Position numbers and translations under genes: made by a program. Shown here one piece after another: positions 7,859-17,217 of a DNA stretch of 27,178 bases. The notes under the pieces were generated by a model. It did no database searches and was not told where the DNA came from. It saw only the letters and a list, made by a program, of their open reading frames with translations. The stretch comes from JANRIG01 sp033765235. Its GTDB lineage: Bacteria > Bacteroidota > Bacteroidia > Cytophagales > UBA9547. The DNA lies in contig JANRIG010000016.1 of assembly GCA_033765235.1 (NCBI GenBank), forward strand, positions 1 to 27,178, written 5' to 3'. The number at the start of each line of letters is the position of its first letter. Position 1 is the stretch's first letter.

Positions 7859-10438
7859 ATGAAAAAAATATTTACCATACTTACTATTACCGTGGCAGCC
7901 ATGAGTGCCATGGCACAAATGACCCCTGTGAATAGTAACCGCCCGCACCCTATTACCAAAGTAGTGCCTACCCAAAGGCCTATACCCACTACCATACAGG
8001 AAATACAAACTGTGACTGCTGAGGCATTGGGCAACTGTGTAGATACCTCACGATTTGGAGGCAGTGCCATTAATATTAATAGTTCGGGAGTAATATCTGC
8101 AAACACATCAGATGGCTCTGGCAAATGGTATGATACCGTAAAAGTAAGAGGCAGGTTGGTAGTGCCACCTACCATTCAGCTTGATGCAGTTACAGTATCA
8201 GGAGTAGCATATCCGCTAACCACTGTGGGCAACTCACAACACGCAGGAGGAAGAGAGCTATATATACAAGCAGGCAGAGGACCATTTTCAGGAATAAAAA
8301 TAAGAGGTCACGAAAGTATAGCCACCACACCTGACGATTTGCTCACACTAGCTGCAGGAGATTCTGTAGAGATTGAAGGAATAGTAAATAGCTTTAGAGG
8401 TACCACAGGCATTTACCCCATACATGTAACACTTATAGGGCAAGCACCTAATTTGCCGGCAAAAATTAATAACTTTCAAGTATCAGGGTATGAACCTGTA
8501 GAGGTTAGCATCAAAGACCTAAATCAGGGAGTAAATCAAAACCCATTGCTAAGGTCAGGTGAAAAATGGGAAGGCATGTTTGTAGAAATAAAAAATGTAA
8601 CAGCCGTAAAAATAGACCCTGCTACTGCCAACTCAAACAATACGCAAAGGGTGAGAATGTGGGTAGAAGATGATTTTGGCAATCAAATGCAAGTATATGA
8701 CGACTACCGCGCAGGCTACACTCCTGCCAGAGGTGGCAGATATATAATACCCAAAGTAGGATACAAATATGCTTCACTCAAAGGGGTGCTTGAGCACCAA
8801 AAAGTAGAAGACCTCACTCTAAATTGTACTGACATATTTACAGCATTTCAAGACAGAGGTTATCAATTGCACCCTTTTCACGGTTCGCATTTTGGGCTTG
8901 GCGATACCCCCCCTTTGGTGTCTAATGTATCATTGAGCCCTTTGGTGCCTACCGCAAGCCAGTCAGTGACTGTTTCTGCCACAATAGAGCCCGGCAATGA
9001 TGGAGTAACAGTGACCTCAGCAAATTTATTTTATGGCACAGATACGCTCAACTATGTGTCATTTACAGGCATAGCCATGACCAAAGTAGGTGCTACCTGG
9101 AGTGCTACCATACCTAATACAGGATTTACAGATGGACAAATAGTATATTTTTACTTCCAATCTACGGATAACAGACCTCTCACAGGCTATCACCCGCGCA
9201 TCAAAGGCAGAGTAATTACCTCTTCACCTCAAAACCCACTCTTTTTTGTAGTGCGCAATTTGGGTCTTAGACTTAGAGATGTACAATATACCCCTTTCAA
9301 AGATGGTAGATCAGGATATGAGGGTAGGATTGTGACTGTGACAGGTACAGTAACATCTACCAAATCAGATATGGGTTTTGTGACTTTGCAAGACGAGACA
9401 GACACCGAGTGGTGCGCACTTATATGTGATATATCTACGGTGTTAGACAATTTGCAACTGGGGGAGAAGGTAAGAATAATAGGTACAGTAGAGGAGCGAA
9501 GAGCAAATGAATCATATTTTACAATTTTGACAAATATTCAAGAAGCGCCATTTTATATTGACCAGAATAAAACGGTAACACCCCTTACCCTTGCTCCCGA
9601 CTATTTCTCAGGCGTATATGACAACGCCAAACATGAAAAATATGAAAGTATGCTTGTGAAAATTGCCAATCCTACAGCTAATGCTTTGCTCTATGTGGTA
9701 GATACCAATGCTGACAATACTTGTAGAAAATATATAGACCCTGCAGGTACTGGCACACTTTGCAGCCCTGCAGCACTTTCAGGGCTTAACAGTTGTATCA
9801 ACTTTGACTCATACGCAGAGTATCTTATAGGTACAGATACCACTAAGCCATTGGTAGGTACCAGAGTGTTAGCCGGCAGAACCGCTTCTTTCAACAATAT
9901 CATTAATTCATTCCGTTTTCCATTAGTAGCTCGCCCATATTTATACAGAGATAATACAACAGGAATAATTACTAAAAATGCAACAAAATCGCCTGACTCT
10001 GCCAGCATAGTGACTAATATAGGCAAATTATTTTATGTAACAGTGGCTTGCAAGCCCAGAGCTACCTCCATGCGCAGCATGATGGGAATAGCTATGGAAA
10101 GTTTTGGTGATATGAAAATACTGCCCCGCAAAGAAAGTGATGTAGATGGATTAAATGCTGTAGCACTACCTACTACATTGCCCGACTACCAAAAAGTAAA
10201 TAATGCGCTCAAACTATATCCTAACCCTGCTGAAAATACTTTGACTGTGGAAAATGAAAAATTGGCAAACTACCATGTATCCATTTCAGACTTACAAGGT
10301 AGAGTAGTGGTGCATGAGGAGGTATCGGGCTACAAAAAAGAAATATCCACAGCAGGTCTGCAAAGCGGGTTGTATGTAGTGGCAGTATTATCAGAAGGTA
10401 AATACAAAATGGTGCGCAAACTCATTATTCAAAAATAG
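7859..10438 (+). CDS. T9SS-secreted OB-fold protein
   Basis: Secreted protein of 859 residues. The signal peptide is MKKIFTILTITVAAMSAMAQ. Two regions have the alternating-strand look of OB-fold/DUF5689 domains: about residues 100-310 (WYDTVKVRGRLVVPP, DSVEIEGIVNS) and about 478-575 (RIVTVTGTVTSTKS, GFVTLQDETD, KVRIIGTVEER). Between them is a PKD/Ig-like domain (VSNVSLSPLVPTASQSVTV). The C-terminus is a clear T9SS type A sorting domain (LYPNPAENTLTVENE, VSISDLQGRVV, LQSGLYVVAV, VRKLIIQK). OB folds in secreted Bacteroidota proteins often go with nuclease modules; here no nuclease residues are seen, so it may bind a ligand for the nuclease or the receptor. It starts a tight gene run (19 bases to the next start), and its leader carries the heptamer array. 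Confidence 0.85.
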   Translation: MKKIFTILTITVAAMSAMAQMTPVNSNRPHPITKVVPTQRPIPTTIQEIQTVTAEALGNCVDTSRFGGSAININSSGVISANTSDGSGKWYDTVKVRGRLVVPPTIQLDAVTVSGVAYPLTTVGNSQHAGGRELYIQAGRGPFSGIKIRGHESIATTPDDLLTLAAGDSVEIEGIVNSFRGTTGIYPIHVTLIGQAPNLPAKINNFQVSGYEPVEVSIKDLNQGVNQNPLLRSGEKWEGMFVEIKNVTAVKIDPATANSNNTQRVRMWVEDDFGNQMQVYDDYRAGYTPARGGRYIIPKVGYKYASLKGVLEHQKVEDLTLNCTDIFTAFQDRGYQLHPFHGSHFGLGDTPPLVSNVSLSPLVPTASQSVTVSATIEPGNDGVTVTSANLFYGTDTLNYVSFTGIAMTKVGATWSATIPNTGFTDGQIVYFYFQSTDNRPLTGYHPRIKGRVITSSPQNPLFFVVRNLGLRLRDVQYTPFKDGRSGYEGRIVTVTGTVTSTKSDMGFVTLQDETDTEWCALICDISTVLDNLQLGEKVRIIGTVEERRANESYFTILTNIQEAPFYIDQNKTVTPLTLAPDYFSGVYDNAKHEKYESMLVKIANPTANALLYVVDTNADNTCRKYIDPAGTGTLCSPAALSGLNSCINFDSYAEYLIGTDTTKPLVGTRVLAGRTASFNNIINSFRFPLVARPYLYRDNTTGIITKNATKSPDSASIVTNIGKLFYVTVACKPRATSMRSMMGIAMESFGDMKILPRKESDVDGLNAVALPTTLPDYQKVNNALKLYPNPAENTLTVENEKLANYHVSISDLQGRVVVHEEVSGYKKEISTAGLQSGLYVVAVLSEGKYKMVRKLIIQK

Positions 10439-10457
10439 GATATAAATAAATAGAATA

Positions 10458-11969
10458 TTGAAAAATAAATTTGGAAACGTATTTATATTTTTTGCCATAG
10501 CATGGTTTGTAGGCTGCACCACCCGCACGGGCGAATTGCTTATGCAAGGTGCGCCAGAGACCAAGCTCTTTCTTACCAAAATTAATCTGCCCGACAGTTT
10601 GAGACTTGCCGGGCAAATAAAACTATATTGGTATGGCGAAGCCAAAAACGGATATATCAAAAGTTATGATTTTGCCTTTGACAATCAGCCTTGCGGCAAT
10701 ACTGCCATAGGCGCACTCAACTGGGTAAATACCCCTAAGTCAGACAGTTCATTCTTGCTGCCACTACCCACTCGGGTAGAGAAAGCAGACATCACATTTT
10801 ATGTGCGTGCCATAGACAATATGAACCAAACAGACCCTACGCCTGCGTGCCTGGTAGTACCGGTGATAAACACAGCACCCACCCTCTCGCTCACCAAAAC
10901 CTCCAAAAGTAAAAGCGGAGCACTCCAAGCCGTGACAGATAGTGTGCACAGCATATTCAGCATAGAGTGGACGGCAGATGATGCCGAGGGAGCTCAATAT
11001 GTGGACTCTATTTACATAAAAATAAACAACAGCGACTGGACGGTATTTCCTGCCAATATTAACCAACTCATATTCATGCCCGATGTGCCTGAGGCAGTAG
11101 GTACTACCTCATGCAGTTTGTTGGCCAATGTAGAAGCCAGAGCCTTGCAAACCAAAATACAGGGGCTTAATGTAAAAGCCAATAATAAAATATATGTGAA
11201 ATCGCGCGACATAAATGCCACATTCAGCAAAATAGACTCTACCAATACATTTTTTGTAAAGCAAAAAGTAAGTGATTTACTCGTGATAGACAGTTATAAG
11301 TCAAATTTGGCGAGTGAAAAAGCAGTGCTTTCCATTGTAGGATTGGCTTATGCATCAGGCTATAATTATTACAACTTTAACACTGATAACGATGCTTATG
11401 TGCCAAAATATTGGGGCACAGTATTTTACCAAACATTAAAACAGTACAAAAAAGTGATATGGTTCAACGAAAAAAATTTTAGTGTAAGCAGCGGTACTAC
11501 CGATGACGAAAAAGCCACCTCTATAGAAGTAGCTGCAGATGCCATACAAAAATATCTGAATGGCGGCGGTAGAATGTTTATAGCCTCCGTATTGCCTGCC
11601 AATGGTAGCACGGTATATAGCTTTGCGCCATTTACGGGTATTTCTACAGCCACAGGCACGGCACGTATCAACAAAGACTCTACTGCATACCCTGTAGATG
11701 CTTCTTTTTTGCAGCTCAACGAGGTGCTCACATGCACAGGCATCATCACGGGGGCTACTCCGGGCTATGTCAAAGAAACTGCCAAACCATTGCTCAAAGT
11801 AAAAACAACCTCGCTCAATGGATGGTCAGGTCCCAATGATATATGCGCCTATACTATTGATAGTCAGGGCAAAGCTAATCTCATATTTTTCAGTACCAAT
11901 ATTTACAACTTCACATTAGGACCGTTGCAAAAATTATTTGATGTGGTATTAAACGATAAATTCAAATAA
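10458..11969 (+). CDS. Outer-membrane lipoprotein, possible GATase-like C-terminal domain
   Basis: Predicted lipoprotein of 503 residues. The TTG at 10458 gives a lipoprotein signal peptide with lipobox FVGC-T (Cys at residue 20). No ATG, GTG or other TTG lies between it and the in-frame TAA at 10443, so TTG is the best start. The middle is an Ig/fibronectin-like region (LRLAGQIKLYWYGEAKNGY, VYVRAIDN-type strands). Residues about 270-500 run SDLLVIDSY, YKKVIWFNE, IQKYLNGGGRMFIAS and ANLIFFSTNI, the layout of a class I glutamine-amidotransferase/ThuA-like fold without an obvious catalytic Cys-His pair. That assignment is inference. It lies 7 bases before the TonB-dependent receptor, where a SusD-like lipoprotein would sit in a Sus locus, but it does not look like SusD. 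It may be a surface accessory of the receptor. Confidence 0.75.
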   Translation: MKNKFGNVFIFFAIAWFVGCTTRTGELLMQGAPETKLFLTKINLPDSLRLAGQIKLYWYGEAKNGYIKSYDFAFDNQPCGNTAIGALNWVNTPKSDSSFLLPLPTRVEKADITFYVRAIDNMNQTDPTPACLVVPVINTAPTLSLTKTSKSKSGALQAVTDSVHSIFSIEWTADDAEGAQYVDSIYIKINNSDWTVFPANINQLIFMPDVPEAVGTTSCSLLANVEARALQTKIQGLNVKANNKIYVKSRDINATFSKIDSTNTFFVKQKVSDLLVIDSYKSNLASEKAVLSIVGLAYASGYNYYNFNTDNDAYVPKYWGTVFYQTLKQYKKVIWFNEKNFSVSSGTTDDEKATSIEVAADAIQKYLNGGGRMFIASVLPANGSTVYSFAPFTGISTATGTARINKDSTAYPVDASFLQLNEVLTCTGIITGATPGYVKETAKPLLKVKTTSLNGWSGPNDICAYTIDSQGKANLIFFSTNIYNFTLGPLQKLFDVVLNDKFK

Positions 11970-11976
11970 CCCTCAA

Positions 11977-14871
11977 GTGAGATACACTATACTATACTTA
12001 CTTATTTTTTTTGGTAAATTAATATCAGCACAAGATGCTGCCAACACAGGCAGCATAAAAGGGGTAGTCAAAGATAAAAAATCAGGCGAAACCATCATAC
12101 AAGCTACCATACAAGTAGTAGGTACCTACAATGCTACCTCTACAGACATAGACGGCAACTATGAACTCAAAAACATAAAACCGGGCGACTATTCCATAAA
12201 AATATCTTATATAGGCTACACCACCAAAGTATATAACGGTATCAAGATAAAGAATGGAGAGACAGTGTCACTTGACATAGAACTCACTGAAGAGTCTGCT
12301 ACACTGGGAGAGGTAGAAGTAGTAGGTGATAAAAACCTTGTGGATTTGGAGTCTGCCAAAAGCACCTACAAAATAGCCTCTGAAGATATTAAGCAAATGA
12401 ATGCGCGCGATGTGCAGCAGATAGTGGCACTGCAACCAGGCGTGCAGCAAACCCAAGACGGCATACAGATACGTGGAGCACGTGCCTACGAAACCTCCTA
12501 TATAGTAGATGGAGTAAGTGCCAAAGACCCACTGGCAGGTACTGGCTTTGGAGCAGCTGTGAGTGCAGGCTCGCTGCAAGAGGTAAATGTAATAACAGGG
12601 GGGGCAGGGGCCGAGTACGGAGGCTCTACAGGAGGTGTGGTGGCAGCCAAAATCAAAGAAGGCGGACAAGCCTATGCAGCAGGTGGTGGCTGGACTACTG
12701 ATAACCCCCGTATAATAAAAAACAACAGCATGGGTTGGAACACAGATTTGGTAAATGTGTATCTGAGTGGTCCTGTACCCGGTTTTAAAAAGAAAGTTAC
12801 CTTTTTTATATCAGGCGATATGCAACTTACAGATGAGTACACCAGCTTGCTGAGACTGGGTCCGCCTAATATCACCCCACTCGACGGCATTACCGACCGC
12901 TACAAAGCTAACCAGCTAAGAAGCAGTATATTGGACAATTACGAATTTTGGGGTCCGCGCCAAGATAATAAATGGACCAATACTACTAAGCTCGCCTATA
13001 ACATGGGCAAGGGTATGAAAATCACCCTTACCAATCAGCACAGTATATTATTAAACCAAAATACACGCACTTTGCAGGTCATTGGAATTACTCAGGTGCT
13101 TAATCCCGGTTTTCAATATCCTTATGCATTAAACCTCGACAATGCCACTACCTATACCCACCGCACCAACCTTACTTCGCTCAATTTCAAACATTTTTTT
13201 ACCAAACAATGGAACTATGAAGTGACCGTAGGCAGGCTCTTTACCAATCTGCGTGCAGATGCCAATGGCCGACCATATCGCGAGCCTACCATTGACAAAA
13301 TACTTGACCCAAGGTCTATCACTACCACACCTGTATCACCTTACTACACAGGAAAAGGTGATGACCTCAATTATTTGTACCCCACACCCGGTCCGGGATT
13401 TATTAATAATGGCGGAATAAGCCCTATATGGCACGACCACTATGCTCAGGAATATTCGCTCAATTGGAAATTTAACTATTCCGCGCTGAGTAACAAAGTG
13501 TTTTGGACATTTGGTCAGCAGCACAAAGAGCAAGAGCTGCAATGGGTTGATATCACCTCGCCGTGGGTGGGTCAAGCCATTGTATTACAAAATGGAGAAA
13601 AAACTCCGGTCACTGCCATAGGTTCTAGTGCCGACCTTTGGAAAGTGAGCCCCGCTCAAGGTGGTTTTTTTGCTACCAATGAGCTAAGATACAAAGGTGT
13701 AACAGCCAACTTTGGGTTGCGTTGGGAATATTGGGCATATGGTACATTTGCCGATGATGCTGCCAAAAGCCCTGCCAATCCACTGCCACAACCTATTAAA
13801 GACCAGTATATTAACAATACCGTGAATATATTGGGCAGAAACTTTAACTCGCGCTTGCTACCCAATATCAACATCAACTTTCCTGTCACTGATAATAATA
13901 CTTTGTTTTTCAACTATGGTCATCAGATGCAGCTGCAGCACCCAAGATTTGTGTACAGAAGTCTTAATCCTATATTCAAAAGTTATTCCCCGCAAGATGA
14001 TATTGGCAATATAGCCTTGCGCCCCGAGGTAACGGTGGACTATGAGATAGGTCTAAAATCTCAAATAACCAAAAATGCAGGGTTTCAGTTCAGTGCTTTT
14101 TACAAAGACAAGTTTGACTATGTGCGCCCTGAAATTGTACTTATCAAAGACCAAACAGGTCAGTTTGTGGAGGCACAAATACAATATAATCAGGACTATG
14201 CACGCATAAGAGGGATAGATATGCAGTACTCACAACGCTTTGCCAAATGGTTTAAAGGTATCATTGGAGGAACCTACCAAATAGCTACAGGCAAGTCAAA
14301 CTCAGCTGCCGAAGCTGCAGACGGGCTCAAGCAAAACGGATTTGTAGGTGCTAGCAAAGAGCAATTTTTGAGTTGGGATGTGCCTCTTGACCTCAAATTT
14401 ATGATTATTTTTAAAGGAGATACTACACTACGTATTGGCAAGTACAGCCTCAAAGGTTGGAGGGCTTTTTTGACCATGAACTGGAAATCTAACGGACAGC
14501 GATACTCACCTGCCATTAAGACAGGGGTGAATGACGATGGCAGAACTAAGTACGAGATAGACCCATTCAGAGTAAATACAGAAATGAGTGAAGCCATATT
14601 CAATACTGACCTCAAAATATCAAAGGACATCACCATGTACAAAACAGCTGTCATAAGCATATTTATAGAAATAAGAAACTTGTTAGATAACAAAAATTCA
14701 CAAATCATTAATCCTGTCACAGGCAGGGGATATTATGATGGCGACCCACTACTTATTACTGAAAGAGATCCTCTGTATCCCAATCCGCAACAAGATGGCC
14801 TGCTGCCCCACAACCCCGCAAGGTTTAGGGCACCGCGTCAGTTTTTGATAGGGTTGAGTATGGGGTTCTAA
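11977..14871 (+). CDS. TonB-dependent outer-membrane receptor with carboxypeptidase-regulatory-like domain
   Basis: Energised outer-membrane importer of 964 residues. The start is GTG at 11977, 7 bases after the lipoprotein, and gives the signal peptide MRYTILYLLIFFGKLISAQ. Residues about 23-108 form a CarboxypepD_reg-like domain (GSIKGVVKDKKSGETI, DGNYELKNIKPGDYSI). The plug follows at about 112-240 (VEVVGDKN, VALQPGVQ, IQIRGARAYETSYIVDGV, EYGGSTGGVV), then a 22-strand-type barrel ending in the expected aromatic residue (LIGLSMGF). There is no SusD partner, and the plug lacks an obvious SusC signature. The substrate cannot be told from the sequence. Neighbouring nuclease and OB-fold proteins make nucleic-acid fragments one candidate; another role is as a surface partner in T9SS cargo handling. 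Confidence 0.92.
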   Translation: MRYTILYLLIFFGKLISAQDAANTGSIKGVVKDKKSGETIIQATIQVVGTYNATSTDIDGNYELKNIKPGDYSIKISYIGYTTKVYNGIKIKNGETVSLDIELTEESATLGEVEVVGDKNLVDLESAKSTYKIASEDIKQMNARDVQQIVALQPGVQQTQDGIQIRGARAYETSYIVDGVSAKDPLAGTGFGAAVSAGSLQEVNVITGGAGAEYGGSTGGVVAAKIKEGGQAYAAGGGWTTDNPRIIKNNSMGWNTDLVNVYLSGPVPGFKKKVTFFISGDMQLTDEYTSLLRLGPPNITPLDGITDRYKANQLRSSILDNYEFWGPRQDNKWTNTTKLAYNMGKGMKITLTNQHSILLNQNTRTLQVIGITQVLNPGFQYPYALNLDNATTYTHRTNLTSLNFKHFFTKQWNYEVTVGRLFTNLRADANGRPYREPTIDKILDPRSITTTPVSPYYTGKGDDLNYLYPTPGPGFINNGGISPIWHDHYAQEYSLNWKFNYSALSNKVFWTFGQQHKEQELQWVDITSPWVGQAIVLQNGEKTPVTAIGSSADLWKVSPAQGGFFATNELRYKGVTANFGLRWEYWAYGTFADDAAKSPANPLPQPIKDQYINNTVNILGRNFNSRLLPNININFPVTDNNTLFFNYGHQMQLQHPRFVYRSLNPIFKSYSPQDDIGNIALRPEVTVDYEIGLKSQITKNAGFQFSAFYKDKFDYVRPEIVLIKDQTGQFVEAQIQYNQDYARIRGIDMQYSQRFAKWFKGIIGGTYQIATGKSNSAAEAADGLKQNGFVGASKEQFLSWDVPLDLKFMIIFKGDTTLRIGKYSLKGWRAFLTMNWKSNGQRYSPAIKTGVNDDGRTKYEIDPFRVNTEMSEAIFNTDLKISKDITMYKTAVISIFIEIRNLLDNKNSQIINPVTGRGYYDGDPLLITERDPLYPNPQQDGLLPHNPARFRAPRQFLIGLSMGF

Positions 14872-14875
14872 CATA

Positions 14876-14894
14876 ATTTATGATTTATGATTTA
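14876..14894 (+). repeat. Short heptanucleotide repeat (ATTTATG x2 plus ATTTA)
   Basis: Two full copies and one partial copy of a 7-bp unit lie in the 40-base gap between the receptor and PorV-like genes. The period is the same as in the array at 7764-7817, and the sequence is a close cousin. Confidence 0.8.
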
Positions 14895-14911
14895 ATTTAT
14901 TCTATATAAAT

Positions 14912-15967
14912 GTGTTAAAAATAAGATTGATTGCAATTCGGATTTTTTTAATGTTGATAATGTTTCAATTTTCATGTTTCAATTTTCAATCAGCGTATGC
15001 TCAGCTTATCCCCAACTTGGGTGGGCAGCGGGCAGGTATTTCATCATACACATTGCTCAAAAACGACATAGACCCACGCATGATAGCTATGGGAGGTGCA
15101 GGCACCACACTGGAGGGAAATGGATATGCCGCACACTGGAATCCTGCTTGCCTGCCTGAGCTCAATGGGCATAATATATCTGTATCTACCCGTATGCTGT
15201 ATGCAGGGATGAACCAGAGCTATGTGGCAGGCAACATAAGATTGCGTGAGACAGACTATTTGGCACTAAGCATCAATAGCTTTTACACGGGCAGTATGGA
15301 TGAGCGCACCGAATTTATGCCACAAGGCACAGGGCAAAAAGTGAGTGCCAATACCATAGCAATGGGGGTGAGCTATGCCAAAATGCTTACATACAAATTT
15401 AGCTTTGGCACATCGATCAGGTATTTGCGAGAGAGCTACAGCTACTATAGTTCCTCATTGGTAGTGGTAGATATAGGTTTTATATACAAAACAGATTGGA
15501 AAAAACTAAGATTTGGTGTGTTTCTCCAAAATTTTGGACCCAATTCATCAGCATCGGGTAGCTTTGTACCTGTAAACTTTATTAACAAAACCATAAGTCC
15601 TGAAAGCTATCCTACCCCTACCGTATTCAAGTTTGGGCTCAATTTTGTACCCTTTGAGAAAGATAAACAAAAACTACTCACCTCCATAGAACTCAACCAC
15701 CCCAACGATAATGCGTCAAATGTGCGTATAGGGTTGGAATACAGCTATATAGATATGTTTTTTGTGAGAGCAGGATATTGGATTAATTTGATAGGGTATA
15801 GTGTGCCTACCTTTGGTGCAGGTATACGTACCACTGTAGGCGGGCAAATAGTTCATATCAATTATGCCTTTCAGTCATCTAATACATTGGGTAGTACACA
15901 CACTGTGGGGCTATCGTTTACCATTAGCAAAATTGTAAGAGAAACCAATGAAAATACGGCTCAATAA
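14912..15967 (+). CDS. PorV/PorQ-family outer-membrane protein
   Basis: Beta-barrel outer-membrane protein of 351 residues in the PorV/PorQ (UPF0164, FadL-like) family. The start is GTG at 14912; an internal ATG at 14951 would lose the basic n-region. The signal peptide ends SAYAQ (cleavage near residue 30). The family signature is clear: DPRMIAMGGAGTTLEGNGY followed by AAHWNPACLPELNG. The barrel strands end in HTVGLSFTI. In characterised Bacteroidota, PorV collects folded T9SS cargo at the SprA translocon and passes it to the attachment complex. Its place beside four T9SS cargo genes and a receptor suggests a dedicated shuttle or surface anchor for this locus; it could be a paralogue with another porin-like role. 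The signal-peptide codons contain a perfect 14-bp tandem duplication. The gene overlaps the next one by 20 bases. Confidence 0.85.
   Translation: MLKIRLIAIRIFLMLIMFQFSCFNFQSAYAQLIPNLGGQRAGISSYTLLKNDIDPRMIAMGGAGTTLEGNGYAAHWNPACLPELNGHNISVSTRMLYAGMNQSYVAGNIRLRETDYLALSINSFYTGSMDERTEFMPQGTGQKVSANTIAMGVSYAKMLTYKFSFGTSIRYLRESYSYYSSSLVVVDIGFIYKTDWKKLRFGVFLQNFGPNSSASGSFVPVNFINKTISPESYPTPTVFKFGLNFVPFEKDKQKLLTSIELNHPNDNASNVRIGLEYSYIDMFFVRAGYWINLIGYSVPTFGAGIRTTVGGQIVHINYAFQSSNTLGSTHTVGLSFTISKIVRETNENTAQ
14960..14987 (+). repeat. Perfect 14-bp tandem duplication in the PorV-like signal peptide
   Basis: ATGTTTCAATTTTC occurs at 14960-14973 and again at 14974-14987. It encodes residues 17-25 of the PorV-like precursor. 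Because 14 is not a multiple of three, loss or gain of one copy would shift the frame; with one copy, the ATG frame would read MFQFSISVCS and stop near 15159. Confidence 0.95.
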
Positions 15968-17156
15968 CATACTATATTTTACCTTAATTATGTGCATGAT
16001 AAGTGCATGCAAAGGTTTTTGGGGCGATAAAACAGACCTGAGTTTTATAGAAATACCTACAGCTACTACTAAGCCTGTATCTTATGTACCTATACAGCCC
16101 GTAATCACAGGGTTTACTAAGCCTGTGGACATCGTACCCGGCTTTGACGAACTTATATATGTAGTAGATGCAGGGGCAAACTTGCTCATATCTTACAATG
16201 AGGCTTTTGAAACATCAAGCAAAGAAACTTTTAGCATACAGGGCATCACAGATGTGGCTCAAAACAGAGTATTTGATATACTGGCATTGGGCACTACAGA
16301 TACAGTGATAGGAGGCAAAACCCTGAGAATGGCTACATTGTATATTCTGGAACTTAAGAAAGACAAATCTACTTATGGGCTCAAACATGCAAGTATTAAG
16401 CAAAAAATAATACACCCTTTCTACTTCACCACCAGCCTTAAGCAGACAGATACTCTTGTAAGATTTACGGGAGTGGCTATATTGGCCGACAACAGCTATT
16501 ATATATCGCGCACGGGTGTGAGCAATGTATCTTCACAGTTTGGAGGACCTGATGATGCGGTAATTTATTTTGACAAAAATAATAACTATGTATCAAATAT
16601 CTCTGTGACCAATGCTATAGGTACACAGGCCGATTATTTCAAAGTACCCAATGGCATAGTGACACAGGTGCAACCTCCACAGGCACCCAAATTATCGCCT
16701 TCCAGATTTTTTGCCTACATATCTATTAGCAAAACTCTCTCTATAAAGGTGCAACCCATAACCCACAGTGTGGTAGATGAAAGCGACGTATACCAGCTGG
16801 ACCGTACCTATGCCTCTGCCGACACCTCCAAAGCACAGTCATTTATATTCGATGCCAATAAATTCAGCTACCCCGAAGACATTATAGTGGCAGGCGATGG
16901 TACAGGATACATATTTGTGGTAGACAGTGACAAGGACTCTCTCTATCAGTTTACCTCTACAGGACTCGAAGGGGTAAATCCGCCCCCGGGCTCGGTATCT
17001 AAAAAAAATATCAAAGTATCGTTTGGTGGCTTGGGCAGCAGCCTTTATCAGTTCAACAATCCTATGGGAGTAGCCTATTACAACAAAACACTTTATATAG
17101 CTGATGCGGGCAACCAACGCATAGTAAGGTACAAGCTCACTACAGATATAAGGTAG
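15948..17156 (+). CDS. Beta-propeller (NHL-type) lipoprotein
   Basis: Predicted lipoprotein of 402 residues. The signal peptide MKIRLNNILYFTLIMCMISAC ends in lipobox ISAC-K (Cys at residue 21). Propeller-like blades recur: DELIYVVDAGANLLISYN, GTGYIFVVDSDKDSLYQF and KTLYIADAGNQRIVRYK are NHL-like, so the fold is most likely a six-bladed propeller. Propellers of this kind bind proteins or glycans at surfaces. The ATG at 15948 lies inside the PorV-like gene (20-base overlap), which points to translational coupling. It is the last gene of the run, and the next gene is convergent. A recognition or scaffold role beside the receptor is inferred. Confidence 0.8.
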   Translation: MKIRLNNILYFTLIMCMISACKGFWGDKTDLSFIEIPTATTKPVSYVPIQPVITGFTKPVDIVPGFDELIYVVDAGANLLISYNEAFETSSKETFSIQGITDVAQNRVFDILALGTTDTVIGGKTLRMATLYILELKKDKSTYGLKHASIKQKIIHPFYFTTSLKQTDTLVRFTGVAILADNSYYISRTGVSNVSSQFGGPDDAVIYFDKNNNYVSNISVTNAIGTQADYFKVPNGIVTQVQPPQAPKLSPSRFFAYISISKTLSIKVQPITHSVVDESDVYQLDRTYASADTSKAQSFIFDANKFSYPEDIIVAGDGTGYIFVVDSDKDSLYQFTSTGLEGVNPPPGSVSKKNIKVSFGGLGSSLYQFNNPMGVAYYNKTLYIADAGNQRIVRYKLTTDIR

Positions 17157-17217
17157 TAATGATTCTGTAATGAATTTTATTGATTTTTGGGATAAATCTT
17201 AAATTATTTTTTCAATT

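Noticed and set aside
10458..11969. SusD-like partner for the receptor
   Set aside because: No SusD-type helical repeat pattern; the sequence is beta-rich followed by an alpha/beta domain.
14274..14720. Minus-strand reading frame of 148 codons
   Set aside because: It lies opposite the barrel of the TonB-dependent receptor and has no family features.
14974..15159. Short plus-strand frame starting MFQFSISVCS
   Set aside because: It starts in the second copy of the 14-bp duplication and is the out-of-frame reading of the PorV-like gene; kept only as the predicted result of copy loss.
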